Assembly (NCBI GenBank): GCA_013322215.1
Contig: JAAMEZ010000021.1
Location: 372,001 to 436,000, forward strand
Direction: 5' to 3'
Length of the DNA: 64,000 bases
Source of the DNA: Martinezella rhizogenes
GTDB taxonomy: Bacteria; Pseudomonadota; Alphaproteobacteria; Rhizobiales; Rhizobiaceae
The position numbers and the translations under genes are program-made. Below the pieces are notes generated by a model. It searched no databases and had not been told where the DNA came from. It was given only the letters and a program-made list of their open reading frames with translations. Positions 56,787 through 64,000 of this stretch are shown here, in pieces. Position 1 is the stretch's first letter. Each line of letters opens with the position of its first letter.

Positions 56787-57970
56787 CTGATCTGCAGAAG
56801 CTCCACGAAGAGATGACCGGATGGAGGCATGACATCCATCAACACCCGGAGTTCGGGTTCGAAGAAAAGCGTACATCCGCATTCGTCGCATCGAAGCTTC
56901 GTGAATTCGGAATCGACGTTGCGGAGGGTCTCGGAGGAACGGGCGTTGTTGGAACATTGGCGCGTGGGACCAGCAATCGATCAATCGCACTCCGTGCAGA
57001 TATGGACGCTCTGCGCATAACCGAGCAAAGCGATTTGCCCTACAAATCTGCCAATCCGGGCGTGATGCACGCCTGTGGCCATGATGGTCATACGACCATG
57101 CTGTTGGGTGCTGCCAAGTATCTGGCCTCGGAAGGCGGATTCGACGGCACGGTTCGCTTTATCTTCCAGCCCGCCGAAGAATGGGGCCGAGGTGCGCTCT
57201 CAATGCTCGAAGATGGGTTGATGGACCGCTTTCCATTTGAGGAAATCTACGGGATCCACAACATGCCCGGCGTTCCGGTCGGCGTGCTGCAGACCAAACC
57301 GGGCGCAATGATGTCGGCCGAAGACAACTTCGAGATCGTTCTTCACGGTGTCGGGGGCCATGCCGCCCGTCCTCATTGGGGCAATGAGGTGCTGGTTGCC
57401 GCGTGCGCGATCGTTACGAACCTTCAGACGATCGTTTCCCGAAGGATCAGCCCAACGGATATCGCCGTGGTCTCAGTGACAGAGCTCCTCACGGACGGCA
57501 CGCGAAACGCACTGCCGGGCATGGCGCGGATTCTCGGGGATGCCCGAAGCTTCAAGCCCGAAGTCAGCCAGTCAATCGAAAAGCAGATGCGCATCATCGC
57601 GGAAGCCACCGCGGCGGCCTACAACGTGACTGCGGACATTAAATACACGCGTGAATTCGTTCCGCTCATCAACGATGCAGAACTGGTGCAGGAGGTGTTT
57701 GCTGCTGCGAGAACCATCCTTCCCGCGGATAATGTCATTGAGGTCGCAGAGCCAGTCACCTCCTCTGAGGATTTTGCGCATTTTCTGAGCCACGTACCCG
57801 GTTGCTTCATGAATCTTGGCAACGGTGAAGCGTCTGCTCCCCTTCACAATCCCAGCTTCGACTTCAATGACGCAGGGCTCATCCATGGCGTCAGAACCCA
57901 TGTCGCGATCGTGCGACGTCGTCTTCCCGAGGTCCCTACATCGGAGGACGCAGATCTCCTGCTCTCGTGA
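56783..57970 (+). CDS. M20D-family amidohydrolase (hippurate hydrolase-like)
   Basis: Metal-dependent amidohydrolase of 395 residues. Metal ligands: Cys and His in MHACGHDGHTTMLLG, Glu pair in FQPAEEWGRGA, His in GIHNMPGVPVG, and PVTSSEDFAHF near the C-terminus. The dimerisation lid contains GVGGHAARPHWG. The start overlaps the ammonia-lyase stop (ATGA). It may free diaminopropionate from an N-acyl form. Substrate not proven. Confidence 0.88.
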   Translation: MTDLQKLHEEMTGWRHDIHQHPEFGFEEKRTSAFVASKLREFGIDVAEGLGGTGVVGTLARGTSNRSIALRADMDALRITEQSDLPYKSANPGVMHACGHDGHTTMLLGAAKYLASEGGFDGTVRFIFQPAEEWGRGALSMLEDGLMDRFPFEEIYGIHNMPGVPVGVLQTKPGAMMSAEDNFEIVLHGVGGHAARPHWGNEVLVAACAIVTNLQTIVSRRISPTDIAVVSVTELLTDGTRNALPGMARILGDARSFKPEVSQSIEKQMRIIAEATAAAYNVTADIKYTREFVPLINDAELVQEVFAAARTILPADNVIEVAEPVTSSEDFAHFLSHVPGCFMNLGNGEASAPLHNPSFDFNDAGLIHGVRTHVAIVRRRLPEVPTSEDADLLLS

Positions 57971-58044
57971 ATAGCAACCGGGGAGCGGAGCGAAATGCTC
58001 TGACCTAACTCAATGTCTAAACATTCAAAAAAAGGGGAATGACG

Positions 58045-59145
58045 ATGAAGAAGCTACTTTTGGCTGCGACGATGCTTGTTGCGATCAGCACACCGGCTTT
58101 CGCTGACATGACGATCGGTTGGGGTGGACCGATCACGGGCGGCAGTGCCGCGGTAGGCGAACAAAACCTCAATGGCGTGAAGCAGGCAATCGAGGACATC
58201 AATGCGTCGGGCGGCATCCTCGGCGAGAAACTTGTCCTTCAAGTCGAAGATGACGCGGGCGATCCAAAGCAGGCTGTCTCCGTTGCCAATCGTCTTGCCG
58301 CAGCCGGGGCTCAGTTCGTAATCGGCCATCAGAATTCCGGGGCATCCATCCCGGCATCCGATATCTATGCCGAAAATGGCATGCTGCAGGTAACTCCTGC
58401 TTCCACCAATCCAAACTTCACAGAGCGAGGTCTCTGGAACACGTTCCGCACCTGCGGCCGGGACGATCAGCAGGGTACGGTCGCCGGAAACTATCTGACC
58501 AAACACTTTGCCGGGAAGAATGTCTTCCTCGTCCACGACAAGACCCCTTACGGACAGGGTCTCGTCGAAGAAGTTAAGAAGACGATCAACGCGGGAGGCC
58601 TAACCGAAGTTGGCTTTGAAGGAATCAACGTCGGCGAAAAGGACTTTTCAGCCCTGATCGCAAAAATAAAAGAAACCAAAGCCGACGTGGTCTATTTCGG
58701 CGGGGTCTACACCGAAGGCGGACTCATTCTGCGCCAGTTGCACGATCAGGGCATCAAAATTGCGATGGTCGGCGGCGACGCGATGTTTTCTACGGAATTC
58801 GCGGCAATCACTGGCGCTGCCGGCGAAGGGACCCTGATTACATTTGGTCCGGACGCGAGCAAAAACCCGGCTGCGGCGGACGTTCTTAAGAAGTTTGCCG
58901 AGAAGAAGATCAATCCCGAAGGCTTTACGCTGTACGGATATGCAGCCATGCAGGTCATCAAGGCCGGTATAGAGGCTGCCGGCAAGGCCGATCCCCAGGC
59001 TGTCGCCGACAAACTTCATAGCGGCATGTCCATCAACACCGTTATCGGCCCGCTTGCCTATACTCCAAAGGGCGACATTACCCGCCTTGACTTCGTCCTC
59101 TACGAACTCAAGAACGGCAAGTTCGTGGAACAGGCGACGAAATAG
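58045..59145 (+). CDS. livJ: Branched-chain amino-acid-type ABC transporter substrate-binding protein
   Basis: Periplasmic binding protein of type I (Leu/Ile/Val family), 366 residues. Signal peptide about 1-21 (KKLLLAATMLVAISTPAFA). Mature features are GPITGGSAAVGEQNLNGV and FVIGHQNSGASIPASDIYAE, here core GHQNSGASIPAS, as in LivJ. GGGG 7 bases before the ATG at 58045 favours this start over the ATG at 58039. Ligand may be an amino acid or an acylated derivative used by the upstream enzymes. Confidence 0.88.
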   Translation: MKKLLLAATMLVAISTPAFADMTIGWGGPITGGSAAVGEQNLNGVKQAIEDINASGGILGEKLVLQVEDDAGDPKQAVSVANRLAAAGAQFVIGHQNSGASIPASDIYAENGMLQVTPASTNPNFTERGLWNTFRTCGRDDQQGTVAGNYLTKHFAGKNVFLVHDKTPYGQGLVEEVKKTINAGGLTEVGFEGINVGEKDFSALIAKIKETKADVVYFGGVYTEGGLILRQLHDQGIKIAMVGGDAMFSTEFAAITGAAGEGTLITFGPDASKNPAAADVLKKFAEKKINPEGFTLYGYAAMQVIKAGIEAAGKADPQAVADKLHSGMSINTVIGPLAYTPKGDITRLDFVLYELKNGKFVEQATK

Positions 59146-59172
59146 CGCTTCGCTCCGGCTCATCGGCTGTCT

Positions 59173-59204
59173 CCGGCGCGCATGTCAATAGCCATGCGCG
59201 CCGG
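59173..59204 (+). terminator. Perfect 12-bp stem-loop between livJ and livH
   Basis: CCGGCGCGCATG and CATGCGCGCCGG enclose 8 bases, beginning 27 bases after the livJ stop. There is no strong T-run. Such structures commonly keep the binding-protein message more abundant than that of the membrane subunits. Confidence 0.6.
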
Positions 59205-59291
59205 AAAGCCGCTCTATCATCACTGACATCGATAAAAACTCGAACCCTATTCAGGGCAGTGGCAGTGCGTGCTTTTTTCCGGGAGGACACC

Positions 59292-60194
59292 TTGGAATAC
59301 TTCATTCAGCAGCTCTTCAACGGGCTGACCCTCGGGTCGATCTATGGTCTCATCGCCATCGGATATACGATGGTCTATGGCATCATCGGTATGATCAACT
59401 TCGCTCACGGCGACATCTTCATGCTCGGCGGCTTTGCTGCGATGATCGTCTTCCTCGTACTCACTTCCGTTTTCGCGGGCCTGCCGGTGGCAGTAGTGCT
59501 GCTGGCGATGCTCGTGGTCGCAATGCTCACAACCAGCCTCTGGAACTGGACGATCGAGCGTGTTGCCTATCGGCCGCTTCGAGGATCGTTTCGGCTGGCT
59601 CCGTTGATCACCGCGATCGGCATGTCGATCGTCGTCTCAAACTTCATCCAGGTCGTGCAGGGGCCGCGCAACAAGCCGATCCCGCAGCTTATTGGCGATG
59701 TCTACCGTATCGGCGCCATCACCGTATCACTGAAGCAGATCATTATCATCGCCCTGACCTCGCTGCTTCTCGTCGTCTTCTGGTACATCGTCAACAAGAC
59801 CGCGCTCGGTCGTGCTCAACGCGCCACCGAACAGGATCGCAAGATGGCGGCACTTCTCGGAATCGACGTTGACCGCACGATCTCCGTCACCTTCATCATG
59901 GGTGCAGCACTCGCCGCTGTCGGCGGCACGATGTTTCTGGTTTACTATGGTGTGGCCAATTTCACCGACGGCTTTATTCCAGGCGTGAAAGCATTCACCG
60001 CCGCCGTCCTTGGCGGCATCGGCTCGCTACCGGGCGCGGTCCTCGGCGGCCTCCTGATCGGCCTCATCGAGTCTCTTTGGTCGGCATACTTCACCATCGA
60101 CTACAAGGATGTCGCGACATTCGCAATCCTGGCTTTCGTCCTGATCTTCAAGCCGACCGGCATCTTGGGGCGGCCGGAAGTCGAGAAGGTATAA
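59292..60194 (+). CDS. livH: Branched-chain amino-acid-type ABC transporter permease LivH
   Basis: Permease of 300 residues. TTG start at 59292 is chosen because GGGAGG lies 6 bases upstream and the protein then begins with the family pattern EYFIQQLFNGLTLGSIYGL. About eight membrane segments are visible, with the coupling motif ERVAYRPLRGS and the C-terminal VLGGIGSLPGAVLGG. An upstream GTG would add 11 unlikely residues. Confidence 0.88.
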   Translation: MEYFIQQLFNGLTLGSIYGLIAIGYTMVYGIIGMINFAHGDIFMLGGFAAMIVFLVLTSVFAGLPVAVVLLAMLVVAMLTTSLWNWTIERVAYRPLRGSFRLAPLITAIGMSIVVSNFIQVVQGPRNKPIPQLIGDVYRIGAITVSLKQIIIIALTSLLLVVFWYIVNKTALGRAQRATEQDRKMAALLGIDVDRTISVTFIMGAALAAVGGTMFLVYYGVANFTDGFIPGVKAFTAAVLGGIGSLPGAVLGGLLIGLIESLWSAYFTIDYKDVATFAILAFVLIFKPTGILGRPEVEKV

Positions 60195-60198
60195 CGTT

Positions 60199-61590
60199 AT
60201 GCAACACACATTGCGCTCCACCACCAGGCACAGCGGCGGGCACGTATTAAAAGGCATCCGTGAGGGTGTCTTCGCTGGCCTCATCTCACTCGGGCTCTTT
60301 GTCCTCTACGTTGGCCTCGGCACCCAACAGAATATGAGCAACCAGTTGATCCTCGTCCAACGTTGGGGTCTTCTTGGTATATTCGTCGCGATCGCTGCAG
60401 TCGGCCGCTTCACCATGGTTGCCATCATTCAGCCCAACATCGACAAGCGGAAGTTGGCCAAGGCGAAACGCGGCGAGCAGGACCCCTCAACGGAACAGAG
60501 CTTCTTCCGACAGCACCTCCTGAAGATCGCGCTCATTGCACTCCTGCTCTACCCGATGGTTATCTACGCACTTGTCGGCGCCCAGGGCTCGTTGAAATGG
60601 GTCGACAACTTCGGGATACAGATCCTCATCTACGTCATGCTCGCCTGGGGCCTGAACATCGTCGTCGGCCTCGCTGGTTTGCTCGACCTCGGCTATGTCG
60701 CATTCTACGCCGTCGGCGCATATTCCTACGCCCTTCTTTCCAGCTACTTCGGCCTATCTTTCTGGCTGCTGCTGCCGCTCTCCGGAATCTTTGCTGCCCT
60801 CTGGGGCATGGTCCTTGGCTTTCCGGTGCTACGTCTGCGTGGCGATTATCTGGCGATCGTGACCCTTGCCTTCGGAGAGATCATCCGACTCGTCCTCATC
60901 AACTGGACGGAGGTCACCAAGGGAACCTTCGGCGTCTCAGGCATTCCGAAGGCAACACTTTTTGGCATTCCTTTTGACGCTTCTGCGGGTGGATTTGCCA
61001 AGCTCCTCGGTCTGCCCATTTCCGCCGCCTACTACAAGATTTTTCTCTTCTATTTGATCCTGGCGCTTTGCCTTCTCACGGCTTACGTCACCATCCGGCT
61101 TCGTCGGATGCCGATAGGCCGCGCCTGGGAAGCTCTGCGTGAGGATGAGATCGCCTGTCGCTCACTAGGCATCAACACGGTCACGACCAAGCTCACGGCT
61201 TTCGCAACCGGCGCGATGTTTGGTGGCTTTGCGGGGGCTTTCTTTGCAGCCCGCCAAGGCTTTGTCTCCCCCGAGTCCTTCGTATTCATGGAATCGGCGG
61301 TGATCCTGGCAATTGTCGTTCTCGGTGGCATGGGGTCGCTGACGGGCATCGCTATCGCCGCGATCGTAATGATCGGCGGTACGGAATTGCTCCGGGAAAT
61401 GGCATTCCTGAAGGCCGTCTTCGGTCAGGACTTCACACCTGAACTCTATCGCATGCTGCTCTTCGGTCTAGCCATGGTCATCGTCATGCTGTTCAAGCCT
61501 CGAGGGTTTGTCGGCTCGCGGGAACCGACCGCCTTCCTGAAGGAACGCAAGGCCGTGTCCGGAAGCTTCACAAAGGAAGGACACGGCTGA
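60199..61590 (+). CDS. livM: Branched-chain amino-acid-type ABC transporter permease LivM
   Basis: Permease of 463 residues. A 100-residue N-terminal extension with two membrane segments and a charged loop ([14 protein letters not shown]) precedes the LivM domain, as in other long LivM proteins. The conserved [27 protein letters not shown], core [15 protein letters not shown], and [20 protein letters not shown] are present. The stop overlaps the livG start by one base (TGATG). Confidence 0.9.
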   Translation: MQHTLRSTTRHSGGHVLKGIREGVFAGLISLGLFVLYVGLGTQQNMSNQLILVQRWGLLGIFVAIAAVGRFTMVAIIQPNIDKRKLAKAKRGEQDPSTEQSFFRQHLLKIALIALLLYPMVIYALVGAQGSLKWVDNFGIQILIYVMLAWGLNIVVGLAGLLDLGYVAFYAVGAYSYALLSSYFGLSFWLLLPLSGIFAALWGMVLGFPVLRLRGDYLAIVTLAFGEIIRLVLINWTEVTKGTFGVSGIPKATLFGIPFDASAGGFAKLLGLPISAAYYKIFLFYLILALCLLTAYVTIRLRRMPIGRAWEALREDEIACRSLGINTVTTKLTAFATGAMFGGFAGAFFAARQGFVSPESFVFMESAVILAIVVLGGMGSLTGIAIAAIVMIGGTELLREMAFLKAVFGQDFTPELYRMLLFGLAMVIVMLFKPRGFVGSREPTAFLKERKAVSGSFTKEGHG

Positions 61591-62435
61591 TGTCCAACGA
61601 TACCCTGCTCAAGGTCGAGCACCTGTCGATGAAGTTTGGGGGACTGATGGCCATCGGCGACCTGTCCTTCGAGGCCCGCCGTGGCGAAATCACCGCGCTG
61701 ATCGGCCCAAATGGTGCGGGCAAGACCACCGTTTTCAACTGTATCACCGGATTCTACAAGCCGACGATGGGTATGATCACCCTCACCCGGAAGACCGGCA
61801 AGCAGCATCTCCTGGAGCGGCTACCGGACTTTCGCATTACTCGTGAAGCCAAGGTCGCCCGTACTTTCCAGAATATTCGTCTATTCTCAGGCCTCACGGT
61901 TTTGGAAAATCTCTTGGTCGCTCAGCACAATGAACTGATGCGCGCCTCGGGATACACGATCCTTGGCCTGCTTGGGATTGGATCCTACAACCGCGCGTCC
62001 GCTGGCGCCATCGAACGCGCCAAGCATTGGCTGGAAAGGGCCGATCTCATCGATCGTGCCGACGATCCCGCGGGTGATCTATCGTACGGCGCTCAGCGTC
62101 GCCTGGAAATTGCCCGTGCTATGTGCACAGGCCCGGAACTACTCTGCCTCGACGAGCCGGCCGCAGGCCTGAATCCTCGCGAATCCCTCGCTCTCAATGA
62201 ACTGCTGCGGGGCATTCGCGCTGATACAGGCACATCAATTCTACTCATCGAGCATGACATGTCGGTTGTCATGGAAATTTCCGACCACGTCATCGTTCTC
62301 GAATACGGTCAGAAGATCTCCGACGGCACACCTGAGCATGTGAAAAACGACCCGAAGGTCATCGCGGCCTATCTGGGGGTCGAGGACGAAGAAGTCGAAG
62401 CGGTTATCGCGACTGTGGAAGGGAGTGTGCTTTGA
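61590..62435 (+). CDS. livG: Branched-chain amino-acid-type ABC transporter ATPase LivG
   Basis: ATPase of 281 residues. Walker [15 protein letters not shown]-loop [10 protein letters not shown], signature [15 protein letters not shown], Walker [14 protein letters not shown], switch His in [10 protein letters not shown]. The C-terminus carries a charged EDEEVEAV tail. One-base overlaps join it to livM and livF. Confidence 0.92.
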   Translation: MSNDTLLKVEHLSMKFGGLMAIGDLSFEARRGEITALIGPNGAGKTTVFNCITGFYKPTMGMITLTRKTGKQHLLERLPDFRITREAKVARTFQNIRLFSGLTVLENLLVAQHNELMRASGYTILGLLGIGSYNRASAGAIERAKHWLERADLIDRADDPAGDLSYGAQRRLEIARAMCTGPELLCLDEPAAGLNPRESLALNELLRGIRADTGTSILLIEHDMSVVMEISDHVIVLEYGQKISDGTPEHVKNDPKVIAAYLGVEDEEVEAVIATVEGSVL

Positions 62436-63163
62436 TGGCCGGGAAACAGCTTCTCAAGATTCAGGGGGTCGAAGCATATTATGGCAACATCCGCGCCCTC
62501 GCAGGGGTCGATGTCGAGGTCCGTGAAGGTGAAATCGTCAGCCTGATCGGCGCAAACGGCGCAGGCAAGTCGACACTGATGATGACGATCTGTGGCAGTC
62601 CACATGCGCGCAGCGGGTCCATCGTTTTCAATGGCACAGACATCACGCAGATGCCGACGCATGAGATCGCCCGTCTCCGGATCGCCCAGTCGCCGGAAGG
62701 TCGCCGCATTTTCCCACGGATGACTGTGACCGAGAACCTCCAGATGGGAGCCGGCCTCGACAATCTCAAATTCTTCAAGGAAGACGTCGAAAAGGTGTTT
62801 GCGATATTCCCGCGCCTGAAGGAGCGTCAGCACCAGCGGGCGGGAACCATGTCAGGTGGCGAGTTGCAGATGCTTTCGATCGGCCGCGCGTTGATGGCGC
62901 GCCCGAAGCTCCTGCTTCTCGACGAACCGTCGCTCGGTCTCGCGCCACTTATCGTCAAGGGCATTTTCGCGCAAATCAAGAAGCTCAACGAACAGGAGGG
63001 CCTGACGGTCTTCCTCGTCGAGCAGAATGCGTTTGCCGCCCTGAAGCTCTCACATCGCGCCTACGTCATGGTGAATGGCAAGGTCACGATGAGCGGTTCG
63101 GGCAAAGATCTTCTCGCCGATCCGGAAGTTCGCGCAGCCTACCTTGAAGGCGGACGGCACTAG
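62435..63163 (+). CDS. livF: Branched-chain amino-acid-type ABC transporter ATPase LivF
   Basis: ATPase of 242 residues. Walker A GANGAGKSTLMM, Q-loop QSPEGRRIFPRMTV, signature MSGGELQMLSIGRAL, Walker B LLLLDEPSLGLAP, and VEQNAFAAL as the switch region. GGGAG precedes the ATG at 62435, which overlaps the livG stop by one base; a TTG 3 bases upstream is less likely. Confidence 0.92.
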   Translation: MAGKQLLKIQGVEAYYGNIRALAGVDVEVREGEIVSLIGANGAGKSTLMMTICGSPHARSGSIVFNGTDITQMPTHEIARLRIAQSPEGRRIFPRMTVTENLQMGAGLDNLKFFKEDVEKVFAIFPRLKERQHQRAGTMSGGELQMLSIGRALMARPKLLLLDEPSLGLAPLIVKGIFAQIKKLNEQEGLTVFLVEQNAFAALKLSHRAYVMVNGKVTMSGSGKDLLADPEVRAAYLEGGRH

Positions 63164-63184
63164 GAAAAAGACAAGGATACGGAC

Positions 63185-63538
63185 ATGCAAGGACTATTCT
63201 TCGAGCCGGACGCCGGCGTCCATCTAATCATTCGCGGCTTTGTCGCTCTCCTCGGCTTGTGGACGGCCTGGCGCGCTGGCAAGGCGGTGGCGGACGCTTG
63301 GAGCAGCTATCCTCTTGTACTCTGCCACACCTTTCTCATCGCCTGGGTGATGCAGTTCCTCCATCATGCGCTGTTCAACGGCCCGATGTTCAGCGTATCT
63401 TTTTACCTCGTTGATTTAGCACTGCTGCTCGTTTTCTCGACCGCGGGATTCCGATTCCGTCGCACCAGCCAGATGGTCAACAATTACTATTGGCTGTATG
63501 AGAAGACATCTGCCTTTTCATGGCGCGCCAAGGTCTAA
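63185..63538 (+). CDS. Small membrane protein, DUF6867 family
   Basis: Protein of 117 residues with three hydrophobic segments (about 12-30, 42-62, 67-88) and a polar aromatic C-terminus (NNYYWLYEKTS). Function unknown. Proteins of this type are regularly encoded right after liv-type transporter genes in Rhizobiales, as here (21 bp after livF), suggesting a link to the transporter. Confidence 0.72.
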   Translation: MQGLFFEPDAGVHLIIRGFVALLGLWTAWRAGKAVADAWSSYPLVLCHTFLIAWVMQFLHHALFNGPMFSVSFYLVDLALLLVFSTAGFRFRRTSQMVNNYYWLYEKTSAFSWRAKV

Positions 63539-63603
63539 GTGCCTTCAAATGGAAGCAGCGACATAAAGTTTCTGCCTCCACGCATTCTAAGAGAGACTCG
63601 TCA

Positions 63604-64000
63604 ATGGCATTCGATCAAGTCCTTCTTGCAGCCGCTGCATTCGGTGCAGGAGTCCTCAACTCAATCGCCGGAGGTGGGACATTCCTAACCTTCCCGGCTT
63701 TGGTCTATACGGGCATGCCTGTCGTCGCTGCCAACGCCACGAGTGCTGTCGCGGTGTTCCCAGGGTATCTGGGCGCGATTGGCGGCTTTCGCAAGGAGAT
63801 TAGGCAATTCGAGCAGAGCAGGTTGATCAAAATTACCTTGCTGACCTTAGTGGGAGGACTTGCTGGATCTCTGCTGCTCTTGGTGTCCTCAAATCGTGCT
63901 TTCTCCGTTGTAGTTCCTTTTCTCCTGGCCCTGGCGACACTCGCTTTCGCCTTCGGCGGCCATATCAGACGATGGTTGGCAGATCACAGCGAGAGTCATT
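63604..64000 (+). CDS. TauE/SafE (TSUP) family permease, N-terminal part
   Basis: Gene cut by the right edge; 132 codons are visible. It starts MAFDQVLLAAAAFGAGVLNS with the family signature SIAGGGTFLTFPALV and NATSAVAVFPGYLGA, and at least three membrane segments are seen. TSUP proteins export sulfonates, sulfite or organic anions. It follows the DUF6867 gene by 65 bp and may belong to the same operon. An export role for a by-product of the pathway is conceivable but not shown. Confidence 0.85.
   Translation, partial: MAFDQVLLAAAAFGAGVLNSIAGGGTFLTFPALVYTGMPVVAANATSAVAVFPGYLGAIGGFRKEIRQFEQSRLIKITLLTLVGGLAGSLLLLVSSNRAFSVVVPFLLALATLAFAFGGHIRRWLADHSESH

Overview
The window looks like an accessory, catabolism-rich stretch from an alphaproteobacterium of the Rhizobium/Sinorhizobium/Agrobacterium group. 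The evidence is GC-rich coding sequence, many ABC uptake systems paired with catabolic operons and their own regulators, an ectoine-use cluster of the ehu/eut/doe type, DUF3422 and DUF6867 family proteins, and a stachydrine/glycine-betaine-type demethylase set. It could be plasmid- or chromid-borne; no replication or transfer genes are visible.

Layout. 1-1.7 kb: chemotaxis receptor, cut by the left edge. 2.3-14.8 kb: an ectoine/5-hydroxyectoine uptake and breakdown locus. A rightward arm (Lrp-type doeX, dehydrogenase doeC, aminotransferase doeD, MocR-type enuR) faces a leftward operon (eutB-eutC-doeA-doeB-ehuB-ehuC-ehuD-ehuA) with many 4-bp stop/start overlaps. eutA is not present in the window. 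15-17 kb: a DUF3422 membrane protein and a VOC protein. 17-25 kb: leftward branched-chain 2-oxoacid dehydrogenase genes (bkdA1-bkdA2-bkdB-lpd) and, upstream, acyl-CoA dehydrogenase, thiolase and SDR genes of isoleucine/valine breakdown, with a divergent AraC-type regulator. 26.5-35.2 kb: a methylated-onium catabolism locus (LysR, Rieske demethylase, reductase, a DddP-like M24 enzyme, Gfa, a dimethylglycine-demethylase-like flavoenzyme, TetR). 35.4-40 kb: a polar amino-acid ABC transporter with a DadA-like dehydrogenase and a divergent GntR regulator. 40.3-42.3 kb: a GGDEF-EAL protein. 42.3-44.7 kb: a decayed patch holding a broken AbiE toxin-antitoxin pair and a broken FecI/FecR pair. 45.4-48.7 kb: a CHASE2 adenylate cyclase converging on a secreted FecR-domain protein with a His/Asp-rich tail. 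49-53.5 kb: LysR/DsbA/metallo-beta-lactamase-fold and SDR/TetR modules. 53.6-64 kb: an M20 hydrolase, an Lrp regulator, diaminopropionate ammonia-lyase, an M20 amidohydrolase, a complete liv-type ABC transporter, DUF6867 and the start of a TauE/SafE permease.

The most notable points are these. (1) A protein keeping every catalytic and metal-ligand position of the DMSP lyase DddP sits in a betaine-demethylation locus with a formaldehyde-detoxifying enzyme. (2) A diaminopropionate ammonia-lyase is linked to two amidohydrolases and a dedicated transporter, suggesting use of an N-acylated diaminopropionate. (3) An AbiEi antitoxin frame is interrupted by exactly two amber codons next to a frameshifted AbiEii toxin. 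(4) Several precise palindromes in divergent promoters are probable operators for the local regulators. I found no fully novel multi-gene system; the DddP-containing locus is the best candidate for new biochemistry. All assignments come from reading the sequence and from memory of protein families; no database search was run.
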